From assembly GCA_965198995.1 (NCBI GenBank), contig CBDAQG010000002.1, positions 2,294,001-2,358,000 of the forward strand: a DNA stretch of 64,000 bases. The letters are read 5' to 3'. This document shows, piece by piece, positions 9,139 to 16,596 of the stretch. Below the pieces are notes generated by a model. That model saw only the letters and a program-made list of their open reading frames with translations. It ran no database searches and was not told the DNA's origin. Made by a program: the position numbers and the translations under genes. This stretch comes from CAXMMR01 sp965198995 (GTDB lineage: Bacteria > Pseudomonadota > Alphaproteobacteria > Acetobacterales > Acetobacteraceae). Positions within the stretch are counted from its first letter, which is position 1. Each line of letters begins with the position of its first letter.

Positions 9139-9464
9139 CACGCGGTGACGTGGTCATCATCGCCGATCGGTCCGGGCAATACACCGGGAAGCCACGGCCC
9201 GCTGTGATCGTGCAAAGCGGCAACTTCTCGACTGAGAATTCTATCACGCTCTGTCCGATCACCAGCGAGCATCAAGAGGCACCGCTGCTACGCATCGAGT
9301 TGTTGCCAAGTGAGACATTGCCTCTGGCCAGGACGTCGTGGATCGCTGTTGACAAGATCACGACCGTCAGGAAAGCGGGCATCGACCGAGTCATCGGAAG
9401 CATCAGGCCGAGTGACATCGTCAAATTGAACGCGTCGCTGATTGTTTTCCTCGGCATCGGATAG
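9135..9464 (+). CDS. MazF/PemK-type toxin (endoribonuclease)
   Basis: A 109-residue MazF/PemK-fold protein, probably a sequence-specific mRNA interferase. The start GTG overlaps the antitoxin stop. The family features are RGDVVIIADRSGQYTGKPRP (about 3-22, the catalytic Arg in the beta1-beta2 loop and the KPRPAVIVQ strand) and the T-S-W-I-A-V-D-K-I motif near 75 that ends the core sheet. No truncation is seen, so the pair is probably active. Confidence 0.88.
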   Translation: MTRGDVVIIADRSGQYTGKPRPAVIVQSGNFSTENSITLCPITSEHQEAPLLRIELLPSETLPLARTSWIAVDKITTVRKAGIDRVIGSIRPSDIVKLNASLIVFLGIG

Positions 9465-9516
9465 TTTCGCTAATCAGGGCGGCTCGGGTCGTGCTGGCGC
9501 TGGAACCTGAGAGGCT

Positions 9517-9550
9517 AAAAGTTTTTTGGTTCTTTTTTCAAAAAAGAACC
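9517..9550. repeat. T-rich palindromic element, solo copy 2
   Basis: AAAAGTTTTTT leads into arms GGTTCTTTTTT and AAAAAAGAACC (9528-9550). It sits between the convergent toxin and RTX-like genes and could terminate transcription from both sides. Confidence 0.75.
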
Positions 9551-9563
9551 GCTTCTTCTTACC

Positions 9564-10925
9564 TTAACTACCCGAGAAGTTTTGCGGGTGCAATGACGCG
9601 ACGTTGGCGAACAGCACACGCGTGTTGTCCGCAAGCGTGATCATGGTGCCGGCGCCCGTTGTCTTCGCCGTGGCCAGAGCATCGGCCACCTCGTTGGCGC
9701 CATAGCCGCTGAGTTGCACCTGATCATTGATCGCGCCGTAGCCCGTGTTCTGCTTGAAGTCGGTAATGGTCTCGACACCGCCGGTCGATCCGGCGACGAA
9801 CTCGTAGAAGTTCGCGCCGGCGCCACCGGTGATGGTGTTGAGGCCGGTACTCGCGGCAAAGCTGTTGCCGCCCGAGCCGCCAACGAGCGAGGCGTTGCCG
9901 GAGCCGGCGCTGAACTGGATCGGGCCGTCCGAATTCGCCGCGCTCAGCGTCTCGTTGCCGGCGCCGGCGACGATCGCGGAGCCGCCGTAATCGTTGGTCT
10001 CGAAGTCGATGAAGGCGCCGGGAGCGCCAACGATCTGGTCGTCGCCATTCTCGAAGTTGGTGGCGGAGATCGTGGCATGGCCGCCGGTGGAGTCGTAGGT
10101 GAAGTAGGTTTCATCGGCACCGATGTCGTCCGACGTGCCGCCCTGAACATACAAGAAACTATTTTCGCCAGTGTTTTCCCCGCCGATAGTGTCCGACCCG
10201 TTCGGCGCCTGACTGGCGTAGACCGTCGCGAAATTGGCGGAGAGAGTGTAGGACCCCTGCGATCCACCGTAGATCTCGGTAGAGCCGTCAAACTCGGCAG
10301 ACGCGTTGCTACCCATGAAGACGTTGTCCGTCCCCTCGTCGTGAAACACCGTCGAGACCGCGGCGCCGCCCGTCACCGTAGCGCCCGAACCGGCTTCCGT
10401 GATCTGGTCCGACATCGTGTCCGAACTGGTGATCACGTCGTTCTGCCCGGCTGCCGCCACCGTGTTGGCGACCCCGGTCAGGGTGATGGCGTTGGTGCCG
10501 CCGCCGCCGTCGATCGTGCCGCTCCCGCTCGCGGTAACGGTGTCGTTGCCGTCGCCGGTGACGACGTCGTAACTCGTCGCTGCGCCCAAGGTCAGAGCAT
10601 TCGCTCCGGCTGCTGCGACCAGGCTGAAGCTGCCGCTCGCGGTGTTGTCGAAGGTTAGTCCGCCGCCGGCTGCAATCACGCTCTGAACGTCAGCGGAACC
10701 CGTCAGCATGACCGGCGCCGTCGCGTTGACAACGACGGCCGAGATGCCGGCCGGCACCGTGTCGGCGCCACCGGCGAGATATGTCGCGATACTGGTCGGT
10801 GCCTTGGCCGCGCCAATGGCGTTGATCGTTGCGGCGAGTGTGCGGGCCAGAACGAGCGTGTCGGCCGTCGAAAAACTGATCGACTGCACCGGTGCGTTCC
10901 CACCCTGAACGGTCACAATGGCCAT
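9564..10925 (-). CDS. RTX-like beta-helical secreted protein
   Basis: A 453-residue protein starting at ATG 10923-10925 (MAIVTVQGGNAPVQSISFST), with no Sec signal peptide. It is rich in Gly, Ala, Thr, Ser, Asn and Asp and nearly free of Lys and Cys, with repeating GGxGxN/D stretches such as GTIDGGGGTNAITLTG near 140 and LNTITGGAGANFYEF near 385. These are followed by the VETITDFKQN-type motif seen near the C-terminus of type I secreted RTX proteins. This suggests calcium-folded export by a type I system, but no exporter genes are nearby and strict nonapeptide arrays are few. Function is unknown. Confidence 0.65.
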   Translation of the reverse strand: MAIVTVQGGNAPVQSISFSTADTLVLARTLAATINAIGAAKAPTSIATYLAGGADTVPAGISAVVVNATAPVMLTGSADVQSVIAAGGGLTFDNTASGSFSLVAAAGANALTLGAATSYDVVTGDGNDTVTASGSGTIDGGGGTNAITLTGVANTVAAAGQNDVITSSDTMSDQITEAGSGATVTGGAAVSTVFHDEGTDNVFMGSNASAEFDGSTEIYGGSQGSYTLSANFATVYASQAPNGSDTIGGENTGENSFLYVQGGTSDDIGADETYFTYDSTGGHATISATNFENGDDQIVGAPGAFIDFETNDYGGSAIVAGAGNETLSAANSDGPIQFSAGSGNASLVGGSGGNSFAASTGLNTITGGAGANFYEFVAGSTGGVETITDFKQNTGYGAINDQVQLSGYGANEVADALATAKTTGAGTMITLADNTRVLFANVASLHPQNFSGS

Positions 10926-11033
10926 CGCACTCTCCCACGATCGCACCGTCGACCGACGACGTCGTCAATGACACAAAAGAGCCGAGCCGCACCACGCAAC
11001 TTGCCAAATTCGCTCGGCGGCGCAGCAGTCAGC

Positions 11034-12434
11034 CTAATGCCCCAACCCCTGAACAATCTCCTCCGTCATCTTCTTAGCATCGCCAAACAGCATCATCGTG
11101 TTAGGCCGGAAAAACAGCTCGTTATCCACCCCCGCATAGCCCGACGCCATCGAGCGCTTGATAAACAGCACCGTCCGCGCCCGCTCCACCTCCAAAATCG
11201 GCATGCCATAGATCGGCGATTGCGGGTCCGTCTTTGCCGCCGGGTTGGTCACGTCGTTGGCGCCGATCACGTAGACCACGTCGGCGGTCGCGAACTCGTT
11301 GTTGATCTGCTCGAGCTCGAACACCTCGTCATACGGCACGTTCGCCTCCGCCAGCAGCACGTTCATATGCCCCGGCATCCGTCCCGCCACCGGGTGGATG
11401 GCATACTTCACCTCCACCCCCTCCGCCTTGAGCTGGTCCGCCATCTCGCGCAGCGCGTGCTGCGCCTGCGCCACCGCCATGCCGTAGCCCGGCACCACGA
11501 TCACCTTCGAGGCGTTCTTCATGATGAACGCCGCGTCGTCGGCGTTGCCGGACTTCACCGTCCGGTCGCCCGCCACCGCCGCCGGCCCGCCCGCCGCCGT
11601 GACCCCAAAGCCGCCGAGCAGCACGTTGAAGATCGAGCGGTTCATCCCCTTGCACATCACGTAGGACAGGATCGCGCCCGACGCGCCCACCAGCGCCCCG
11701 GTGATGATCAGCGCGAGGTTGCCAATGGTGAAGCCGATGCCGCACGCCGCCCAGCCGGAGTAGCTGTTCAGCATCGAGACCACGACCGGCATGTCCGCCC
11801 CGCCGATCGGAATGATCAGCAGGAACCCCAGCCCCATCGCCAGCAGCGCGATCAACCAGAACACCACCTGGCTCGCCGTGCTGATGAACACGACGATCAG
11901 CAGCACCAGCAGGATGCCGAGCCCGAGGTTGACGTAGTGCTGGTAAGGGAAAGTGATCGGCGTCCCCTTCATCAGCGCCTGCAGCTTGGCGAACGCGATC
12001 AGCGAGCCGGTGAACGTGATCGCGCCGATCGCCAACCCGATCGACATCTCGACCAGCGACTCAGTGTGGATCGCCCCGGGCAGGCCGATGCCGAAGCTCT
12101 GCGGCGCATTGATCGCGCTGGCGGCGACGAACACCGCCGCCAGGCCCACCAGCGAGTGGAACGCGGCGACCAGCTGCGGCAGCGCCGTCATCTGGATCCG
12201 CCGCGCCAGCACGATGCCGATGCCGCCGCCGATCGCAATGCCAAGCAGGATCAGCACCACCCCGCCCGCATGCATGCCGTGATGGGCGAGTGTCGCCAGC
12301 ACCGCGATCAGCATGCCGACCATGCCGAACTGGTTGCCGCGCCGCGACGTCACCGGGCTCGACAGCCCGCGCAGCGCCAGGATGAACAGCACCGCGGCGA
12401 CGAGGTAGAAGAACGACGTCAGACTGGAAGACAT
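11034..12434 (-). CDS. pntB: NAD(P) transhydrogenase subunit beta
   Basis: Membrane and NADP(H)-binding subunit of proton-translocating transhydrogenase, which uses the proton gradient to make NADPH from NADH. The 466 residues have an N-terminal bundle of eight or nine membrane helices (about 1-260) and then the NADP-binding dIII domain. That domain includes VIVVPGYGMAVAQAQHALRE (about 304-323), HPVAGRMPGHMNVLLAEANV and VYVIGANDVTNPAA. It is the last gene of the pntA1-pntA2-pntB operon, 11 bp after pntA2. Confidence 0.97.
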   Translation of the reverse strand: MSSSLTSFFYLVAAVLFILALRGLSSPVTSRRGNQFGMVGMLIAVLATLAHHGMHAGGVVLILLGIAIGGGIGIVLARRIQMTALPQLVAAFHSLVGLAAVFVAASAINAPQSFGIGLPGAIHTESLVEMSIGLAIGAITFTGSLIAFAKLQALMKGTPITFPYQHYVNLGLGILLVLLIVVFISTASQVVFWLIALLAMGLGFLLIIPIGGADMPVVVSMLNSYSGWAACGIGFTIGNLALIITGALVGASGAILSYVMCKGMNRSIFNVLLGGFGVTAAGGPAAVAGDRTVKSGNADDAAFIMKNASKVIVVPGYGMAVAQAQHALREMADQLKAEGVEVKYAIHPVAGRMPGHMNVLLAEANVPYDEVFELEQINNEFATADVVYVIGANDVTNPAAKTDPQSPIYGMPILEVERARTVLFIKRSMASGYAGVDNELFFRPNTMMLFGDAKKMTEEIVQGLGH

Positions 12435-12445
12435 CCGATCCGGCC

Positions 12446-12868
12446 CTATCGCTGCTTGGACTTGAACATCGACAGCATCCGCTGCGTCACCATGAAGCCG
12501 CCGAAGATGTTGACCGAGGCGAGGATCACCGCCAGGAAGCCGAAGATCCGCGCCCAGGCGCTGGCCGAGAGCCCCGCCGCCAGCATCGCGCCGACGATGA
12601 TCACCGACGAGATCGCGTTGGTCACCGCCATCAGCGGGCTGTGCAGCGCCGGCGTCACGTTCCAGACGACGTAGTAGCCGACGAAGCAGGCAAGCAGAAA
12701 GATCGTCAGCAGCAGGATGAACGGCTCGGCCGCCGTTGCCGTCGCCGCCACCGCCGGGCCGAAGCCGGCCACCGGAAAGGCCTGCGGCAGCACGTGCAGC
12801 TGGGCCGCAAGGTTGGCCGCCTGGTCAGCGATGCGCTGGGCCTGGTCGGCGAGCGAGTTCGGGTTCAT
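12446..12868 (-). CDS. pntA2: NAD(P) transhydrogenase subunit alpha, membrane part
   Basis: The separate membrane-domain alpha subunit found in alphaproteobacteria, corresponding to the C-terminal third of E. coli PntA. The 140 residues contain three or four transmembrane helices: EPFILLLTIFLLACFVGYYV near 48-67, VTNAISSVIIVGAMLAAGLS near 82-101, and IFGFLAVILASVNIFGGFMV near 108-127. It lies between the soluble NAD-binding subunit (36 bp away) and pntB. Confidence 0.94.
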   Translation of the reverse strand: MNPNSLADQAQRIADQAANLAAQLHVLPQAFPVAGFGPAVAATATAAEPFILLLTIFLLACFVGYYVVWNVTPALHSPLMAVTNAISSVIIVGAMLAAGLSASAWARIFGFLAVILASVNIFGGFMVTQRMLSMFKSKQR

Positions 12869-12904
12869 CGGGGGCTGCTCTCTCAGGCGGGGGAAGGGTG
12901 GGTC

Positions 12905-14368
12905 TCAGGCGAGGGACGGTGGCGGGGCGGCGACCGGCGGCGCGATCTGCGGCGCCGACGCCTCGGAGGCGGCATCGGTTGCCGGCTCCTGCGTCGCGAC
13001 CGCCGGCGGCACGACCCAGAGCGGCGGTGTCGCCGCGGACGGCGGCACCGCCGCTACGGCCGCGGGCGCGACAGCAGGCGGCGGGGCAGCCGGCGCCGCC
13101 GTGGCCCCAGCCGGCGCCGCCGTGGCCCCAGCCGGCGCCGCCGTGGCCCCAGCCGGCGCCGCCGTGGCCGCATCCGGCGCGGTCGTCACGCCGGCGCCGG
13201 CCGAGGTGGTCGTGTTGTCGACCGCCTGGCTCGGCGCCGCGGCGGCGAACTGCGCGTGCACCACCTGGCCGCCGCGGGTGATCATCACCCCCCGCACGAT
13301 CTCGTCGCTGTCCGGCAGCTTGGGCGCCGACGCGGCCTTGTCCCAGAAGCTGGTCAGGAAGGTCAGCAGGTTGCGGCTGTAGAGGTTGCTCGCCGCCACC
13401 GCGATCCGCGCCGGCCAGTTGCGGTAGCCCAGGATAGTCACGCCGTTGTCGGTGACGATGCGCTCGCCCGGCACCGTGGCCTCACAGTTGCCGCCCGCCT
13501 CGGCCGCCAGGTCGACGATCACGCTGCCCGGCCGCATCGCCGCCACCATCGCGCTGGTGACGATGGTCGGCGCGCGCCGCCCCATCACCAGCGCGGTGCA
13601 GATGACAATGTCGTTCTTGGCGACCGTCGCCGCCATCAGCTCGGCCTGCTTCTGCCGGAACGCGTCGGTCATTTCTTTGGCGTAGCCGCCGGCGGTCTGC
13701 GCCCCCGCCTCGCTGTCCACCCCGACGAAGGTCGCGCCCAGCGACTTCACCTCCTCGCGTGACGTCGGCCGCACGTCGGTCGCGCTGACGATGCCGCCGA
13801 GCCGCCGGGCGGTGGCGATCGCCTGCAGCCCGGCCACCCCGGCGCCGATGATGAACACCCGCGCCGGCGGCACCGTGCCGGCCGCCGTCATCATCATCGG
13901 GAAGCCGCGCTGGAACGCCGCCGCCGCCTCGACCACGGCGCGAAACCCGGCCAGGTTCGCCTGGCTCGACAGCACGTCCATCGACTGCGCCCGGGTGATG
14001 CGCGGCAGCAGCTCCATCGCCGCAAGGTCCACCCCCGCCGCCGCCATCGCCGGCGCCAGCCCCGGGTCCGCATGCGCCCCGGCGGTGCAGACCAGCAGCG
14101 CCCCACGCGGCAGGGCCGCCCGCGCCGCCCCGTCCGGCGCCTGCACGGCGAACACCACCCCGGCACCCGCCAGCGCCATCCCGGCGTCGCCCACGACCTC
14201 CGCGCCGGCCGCGGCGTAGTCGGCGTCCGGCAGCGCCGAGTGCAGCCCCGCACCCGCCTCGACCGCGACGCTCAAGCCAAGAGCGATCAGCTTCTTGACC
14301 GTCTCCGGCGTCGCCGCCACCCGCGTCTCGCCCTCACGCCGTTCCCTGAGCACCGCAAGGCGCATCAT
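12905..14368 (-). CDS. pntA1: NAD(P) transhydrogenase subunit alpha, soluble NAD-binding part
   Basis: NAD(H)-binding subunit of the transhydrogenase. The start at ATG 14366-14368 (a second ATG follows at once) has GGGGG just upstream and gives the family N-terminus MMRLAVLRERREGETRVAAT. The nucleotide site VFIIGAGVAGLQAIATARRL is near 170-190, and the mobile loop includes GYRNWPARIA. The alanine-dehydrogenase-like core ends near 385, but the protein runs to 487 residues. The extra ~100 residues are an Ala/Pro-rich low-complexity tail containing several tandem seven-residue APAGATA units. Orthologues usually stop at about 375-390. Confidence 0.95.
   Translation of the reverse strand: MMRLAVLRERREGETRVAATPETVKKLIALGLSVAVEAGAGLHSALPDADYAAAGAEVVGDAGMALAGAGVVFAVQAPDGAARAALPRGALLVCTAGAHADPGLAPAMAAAGVDLAAMELLPRITRAQSMDVLSSQANLAGFRAVVEAAAAFQRGFPMMMTAAGTVPPARVFIIGAGVAGLQAIATARRLGGIVSATDVRPTSREEVKSLGATFVGVDSEAGAQTAGGYAKEMTDAFRQKQAELMAATVAKNDIVICTALVMGRRAPTIVTSAMVAAMRPGSVIVDLAAEAGGNCEATVPGERIVTDNGVTILGYRNWPARIAVAASNLYSRNLLTFLTSFWDKAASAPKLPDSDEIVRGVMITRGGQVVHAQFAAAAPSQAVDNTTTSAGAGVTTAPDAATAAPAGATAAPAGATAAPAGATAAPAAPPPAVAPAAVAAVPPSAATPPLWVVPPAVATQEPATDAASEASAPQIAPPVAAPPPSLA
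13088..13170. repeat. In-frame 21-bp tandem repeat in the pntA1 tail
   Basis: The unit GTGGCCCCAGCCGGCGCCGC (plus one C) occurs about three and a half times with almost no variation. Being 21 bp, it keeps frame and encodes seven residues per copy, so the tail could change length without disrupting the protein. Confidence 0.85.
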
Positions 14369-14556
14369 CAGGCCCCCTTCTGGACGTTCCTGACACCCCT
14401 GACATGGTGCGGACGAGTGACGTAGCGCGCAGCCCGGGCCGCGGGCAAGGGAGGCCAGGACCCGCAAGTCCACTGGACGCGACGCGGCGCCCTTGGCACG
14501 GTCCAGCACCGGCATCACCGTCGATTGCCGCCGGCACCTCAGGGAAGAGCGCACGC

Positions 14557-15024
14557 ATGACGACGAACCGCCGGGCCTGGATGCTGTGCCTGCTCGTCGC
14601 AGGCTGCGCCGCCACCCCGCCCGACACCGCCCAACCAGCCGCCGCCGCCGCGAACGCGCACCCGCCGATCCCGGCAAGCGAGCCGGGCGACGACGCGCTG
14701 AGCTGCCCGGCCATCGACAGCCAGATTGCGGAGATGAACAGCCGCATCGACCAGGCCAATCAACGCACCCGCGCGCTCGCCTCCTCCGGCGTCTCCGGCG
14801 GCGGCATCAGCCTCGCCGGCAGCAGCGGCGGCGTCAGCGGCGCCAACGTGAACGGCAACAACTTACCGGTGGTCGGAGCCACCGGCACCGGCGGCATCAA
14901 TGGCGGCAGCAGCTCCGCCGGCAACGAAGACGCCATGGCGGCGCAGCAGCGCTTCGCCAACTCGGCGATCGCGCGCGCCAACCGGCTCATCGTCCTGGGT
15001 CACGCCAAGAAGTGCTTCGCGTGA
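14557..15024 (+). CDS. Putative lipoprotein, Gly/Ser-rich
   Basis: A 155-residue protein starting MTTNRRAWMLCLLVAGCAAT, a lipoprotein signal peptide with lipobox LVAGC, so it is probably anchored to a periplasmic membrane face. After an Ala/Pro-rich spacer comes a helical segment (about 50-70, SCPAIDSQIAEMNSRIDQAN). A Gly/Ser/Asn-rich stretch (about 78-125) follows, then a second helix containing AAQQRFANSAIARANRLIVL and a final Cys. Two Cys flank the helical parts (SCPA and KKCFA) and might pair. No family is recognised. It diverges from the transhydrogenase operon. Confidence 0.7.
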   Translation: MTTNRRAWMLCLLVAGCAATPPDTAQPAAAAANAHPPIPASEPGDDALSCPAIDSQIAEMNSRIDQANQRTRALASSGVSGGGISLAGSSGGVSGANVNGNNLPVVGATGTGGINGGSSSAGNEDAMAAQQRFANSAIARANRLIVLGHAKKCFA

Positions 15025-15228
15025 GGCAAGGCCAGAGGCTCTGCCTCTGGACTCCGCTGGGGCCTGAGGCCCCAGACCCCCATTCCGTTGGAGGCTTGGC
15101 GCACTCTTCCTTGTCCAGCGAAGCCATTCGGTGCTGCGTCCCACCGCACCGCACTCGCCCGTGTGGCACGATGAGACCTGGTTTTTAAAGGCTTCGCCTT
15201 TAATGGGTCGAGGGGCGCCCCTCGCCGT
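15025..15228. repeat. Composite palindromic element, copy 4 (near full length)
   Basis: All parts are present in order: CCAGAGGC/GCCTCTGG (15032-15050), CTGGGGCC/GGCCCCAG (15057-15075), the core with CAGCGAAGCCATTCGGTGCT, TTAAAGGC/GCCTTTAA (15185-15203) and CGAGGGGCGCCCCTCG (15209-15224). It fills the gap between the convergent lipoprotein and ABC1 kinase genes. Confidence 0.85.
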
Positions 15229-16596
15229 CTAAATCGTTGAGGGCACCCCAGCCTCGGCCAGCGCCTCCGCCTGCCGCCCCGCTAGCGCCACCTCGTCGAA
15301 ATCGTCGATCATCGAGTGGAACAGCCGGTGCCAGTTCAGCTCCGCGCCGAGCCGCAGGAACACCGAGCCCAGACCGATCGCCGAGCGGTCCATCAGCACG
15401 AACTCCCGCGGCGGCCGCACCCCGCCGGTCTTCTGCAGCCCGGCGTGCACCTTTTCAGCCACAGAGCGGCCGAATTGCGGGTCGCCGTTCTCCTGGATCT
15501 TGCGCACCCGGTCCTGCAGCAGCGGCTCGTGGATGAAGCGCGCCCACTCGTTCAGCACCAGCATCGTCTCGCGCGGCAGGTCGCGAAAACCCCAGTCGTG
15601 ATAGGCCTGCTGCGCCGCATCGTCGTCATTGTCGCGAATGGCGTGGTAGAGCGCGATCTGCCCGGTGACGAAGCGCGCCGGAAACACCCGGATGGCGCCG
15701 AAATCCAGCAAATTTAACCCCTGGTCGGCGCGCACCTGGTAGTTGCCCAGATGCGGGTCGCCATGGATCACGCCGTAGCGGTAGAGCGGCAGGTACCAGG
15801 CGTGGAACAGCGCCTCGGCGGTGCGGTTGCGGCTCTCCTGGCTCGGCTTGGTGTCGAGATAGGCCTGCATGCCAGTCCCCTCGAGCCACTCCATGCTGAG
15901 CAGCCTCGAGGTGGACAGCGCCTCCACCGGCTTGGGGATCGAGACGAAGCTGTCCTTGGCGAGCATCAGCCCGTAGAGCCGCATCTGCGCCGCCTCGCGA
16001 CGGTAGTCGACCTCCTCGCGCAGCCGCTCGGCCAGCTCCTTGTAGATCTCGTCGCTGTGGATGGCGCTGTCCATCCGCGCATAGATCCCCATCGCCAGCC
16101 TGAGCTGCTTGAGGTCGCCCTCGACGATGCTCGGCATGTCCGGATACTGCAGCTTGCAGGCGAGCACCCGGCCGTCGGCCAGCGTCGCGCGATGCACCTG
16201 CCCGAGCGAGGCGGCGGCCACCGCCTCCTGGGTGAAGCTGGCGAACTTGCCCTGCCAGTCCGGCCCGAGCTCGGAGGCCATCCGCCGGCGGACGAAGTTC
16301 CAGCCCATCGGCGGCGCGTTGGCCTGCAGCTCGGCGAGCTCGGCGGCATACTCGTCGGGCAGCGCGTCGGGGATGGTGGACAGGAACTGTGCCACCTTCA
16401 TCAGCGGCCCCTTCAGCCCGCCGAGGATCTGCTTGAGGTCCTCCGCATGCGCCGCCTTGTCGGTCTTCAGGCCGAACACCCGCTGCCCGGCAACCCGCGC
16501 CGCAATGCCACCCACCGCGCCGGAGGTGCGCGCGATCCGCCGCACCTCGCCGAACAGCGACCCCTCGCGCTTGGGCCGAACCGGCTCGAGCGCCAC
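15229..16596 (-). CDS. ABC1/AarF (UbiB-like) atypical kinase
   Basis: Atypical protein-kinase-like protein of the ABC1/ADCK/UbiB family, whose members support ubiquinone biosynthesis, probably through ATP hydrolysis that mobilises lipid precursors. Key family features are the KxGQ-like PLMKVAQFLS (about 63-72), the Ala-rich nucleotide loop AAASLGQVHRA (about 125-135), the catalytic GVIHGDPHLGNYQV and the metal-binding LLDFGAIR. The 455 residues lack the C-terminal membrane helices of E. coli UbiB. The GTG start directly follows the stop of pepF, so the two genes are probably co-transcribed. Confidence 0.9.
   Translation of the reverse strand: MALEPVRPKREGSLFGEVRRIARTSGAVGGIAARVAGQRVFGLKTDKAAHAEDLKQILGGLKGPLMKVAQFLSTIPDALPDEYAAELAELQANAPPMGWNFVRRRMASELGPDWQGKFASFTQEAVAAASLGQVHRATLADGRVLACKLQYPDMPSIVEGDLKQLRLAMGIYARMDSAIHSDEIYKELAERLREEVDYRREAAQMRLYGLMLAKDSFVSIPKPVEALSTSRLLSMEWLEGTGMQAYLDTKPSQESRNRTAEALFHAWYLPLYRYGVIHGDPHLGNYQVRADQGLNLLDFGAIRVFPARFVTGQIALYHAIRDNDDDAAQQAYHDWGFRDLPRETMLVLNEWARFIHEPLLQDRVRKIQENGDPQFGRSVAEKVHAGLQKTGGVRPPREFVLMDRSAIGLGSVFLRLGAELNWHRLFHSMIDDFDEVALAGRQAEALAEAGVPSTI

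Noticed and set aside
10968..12674. Plus-strand 568-codon open frame across the transhydrogenase genes
   Set aside because: Antisense shadow of pntB and pntA2; His/Arg/Gln-rich composition typical of a reversed membrane-protein gene.
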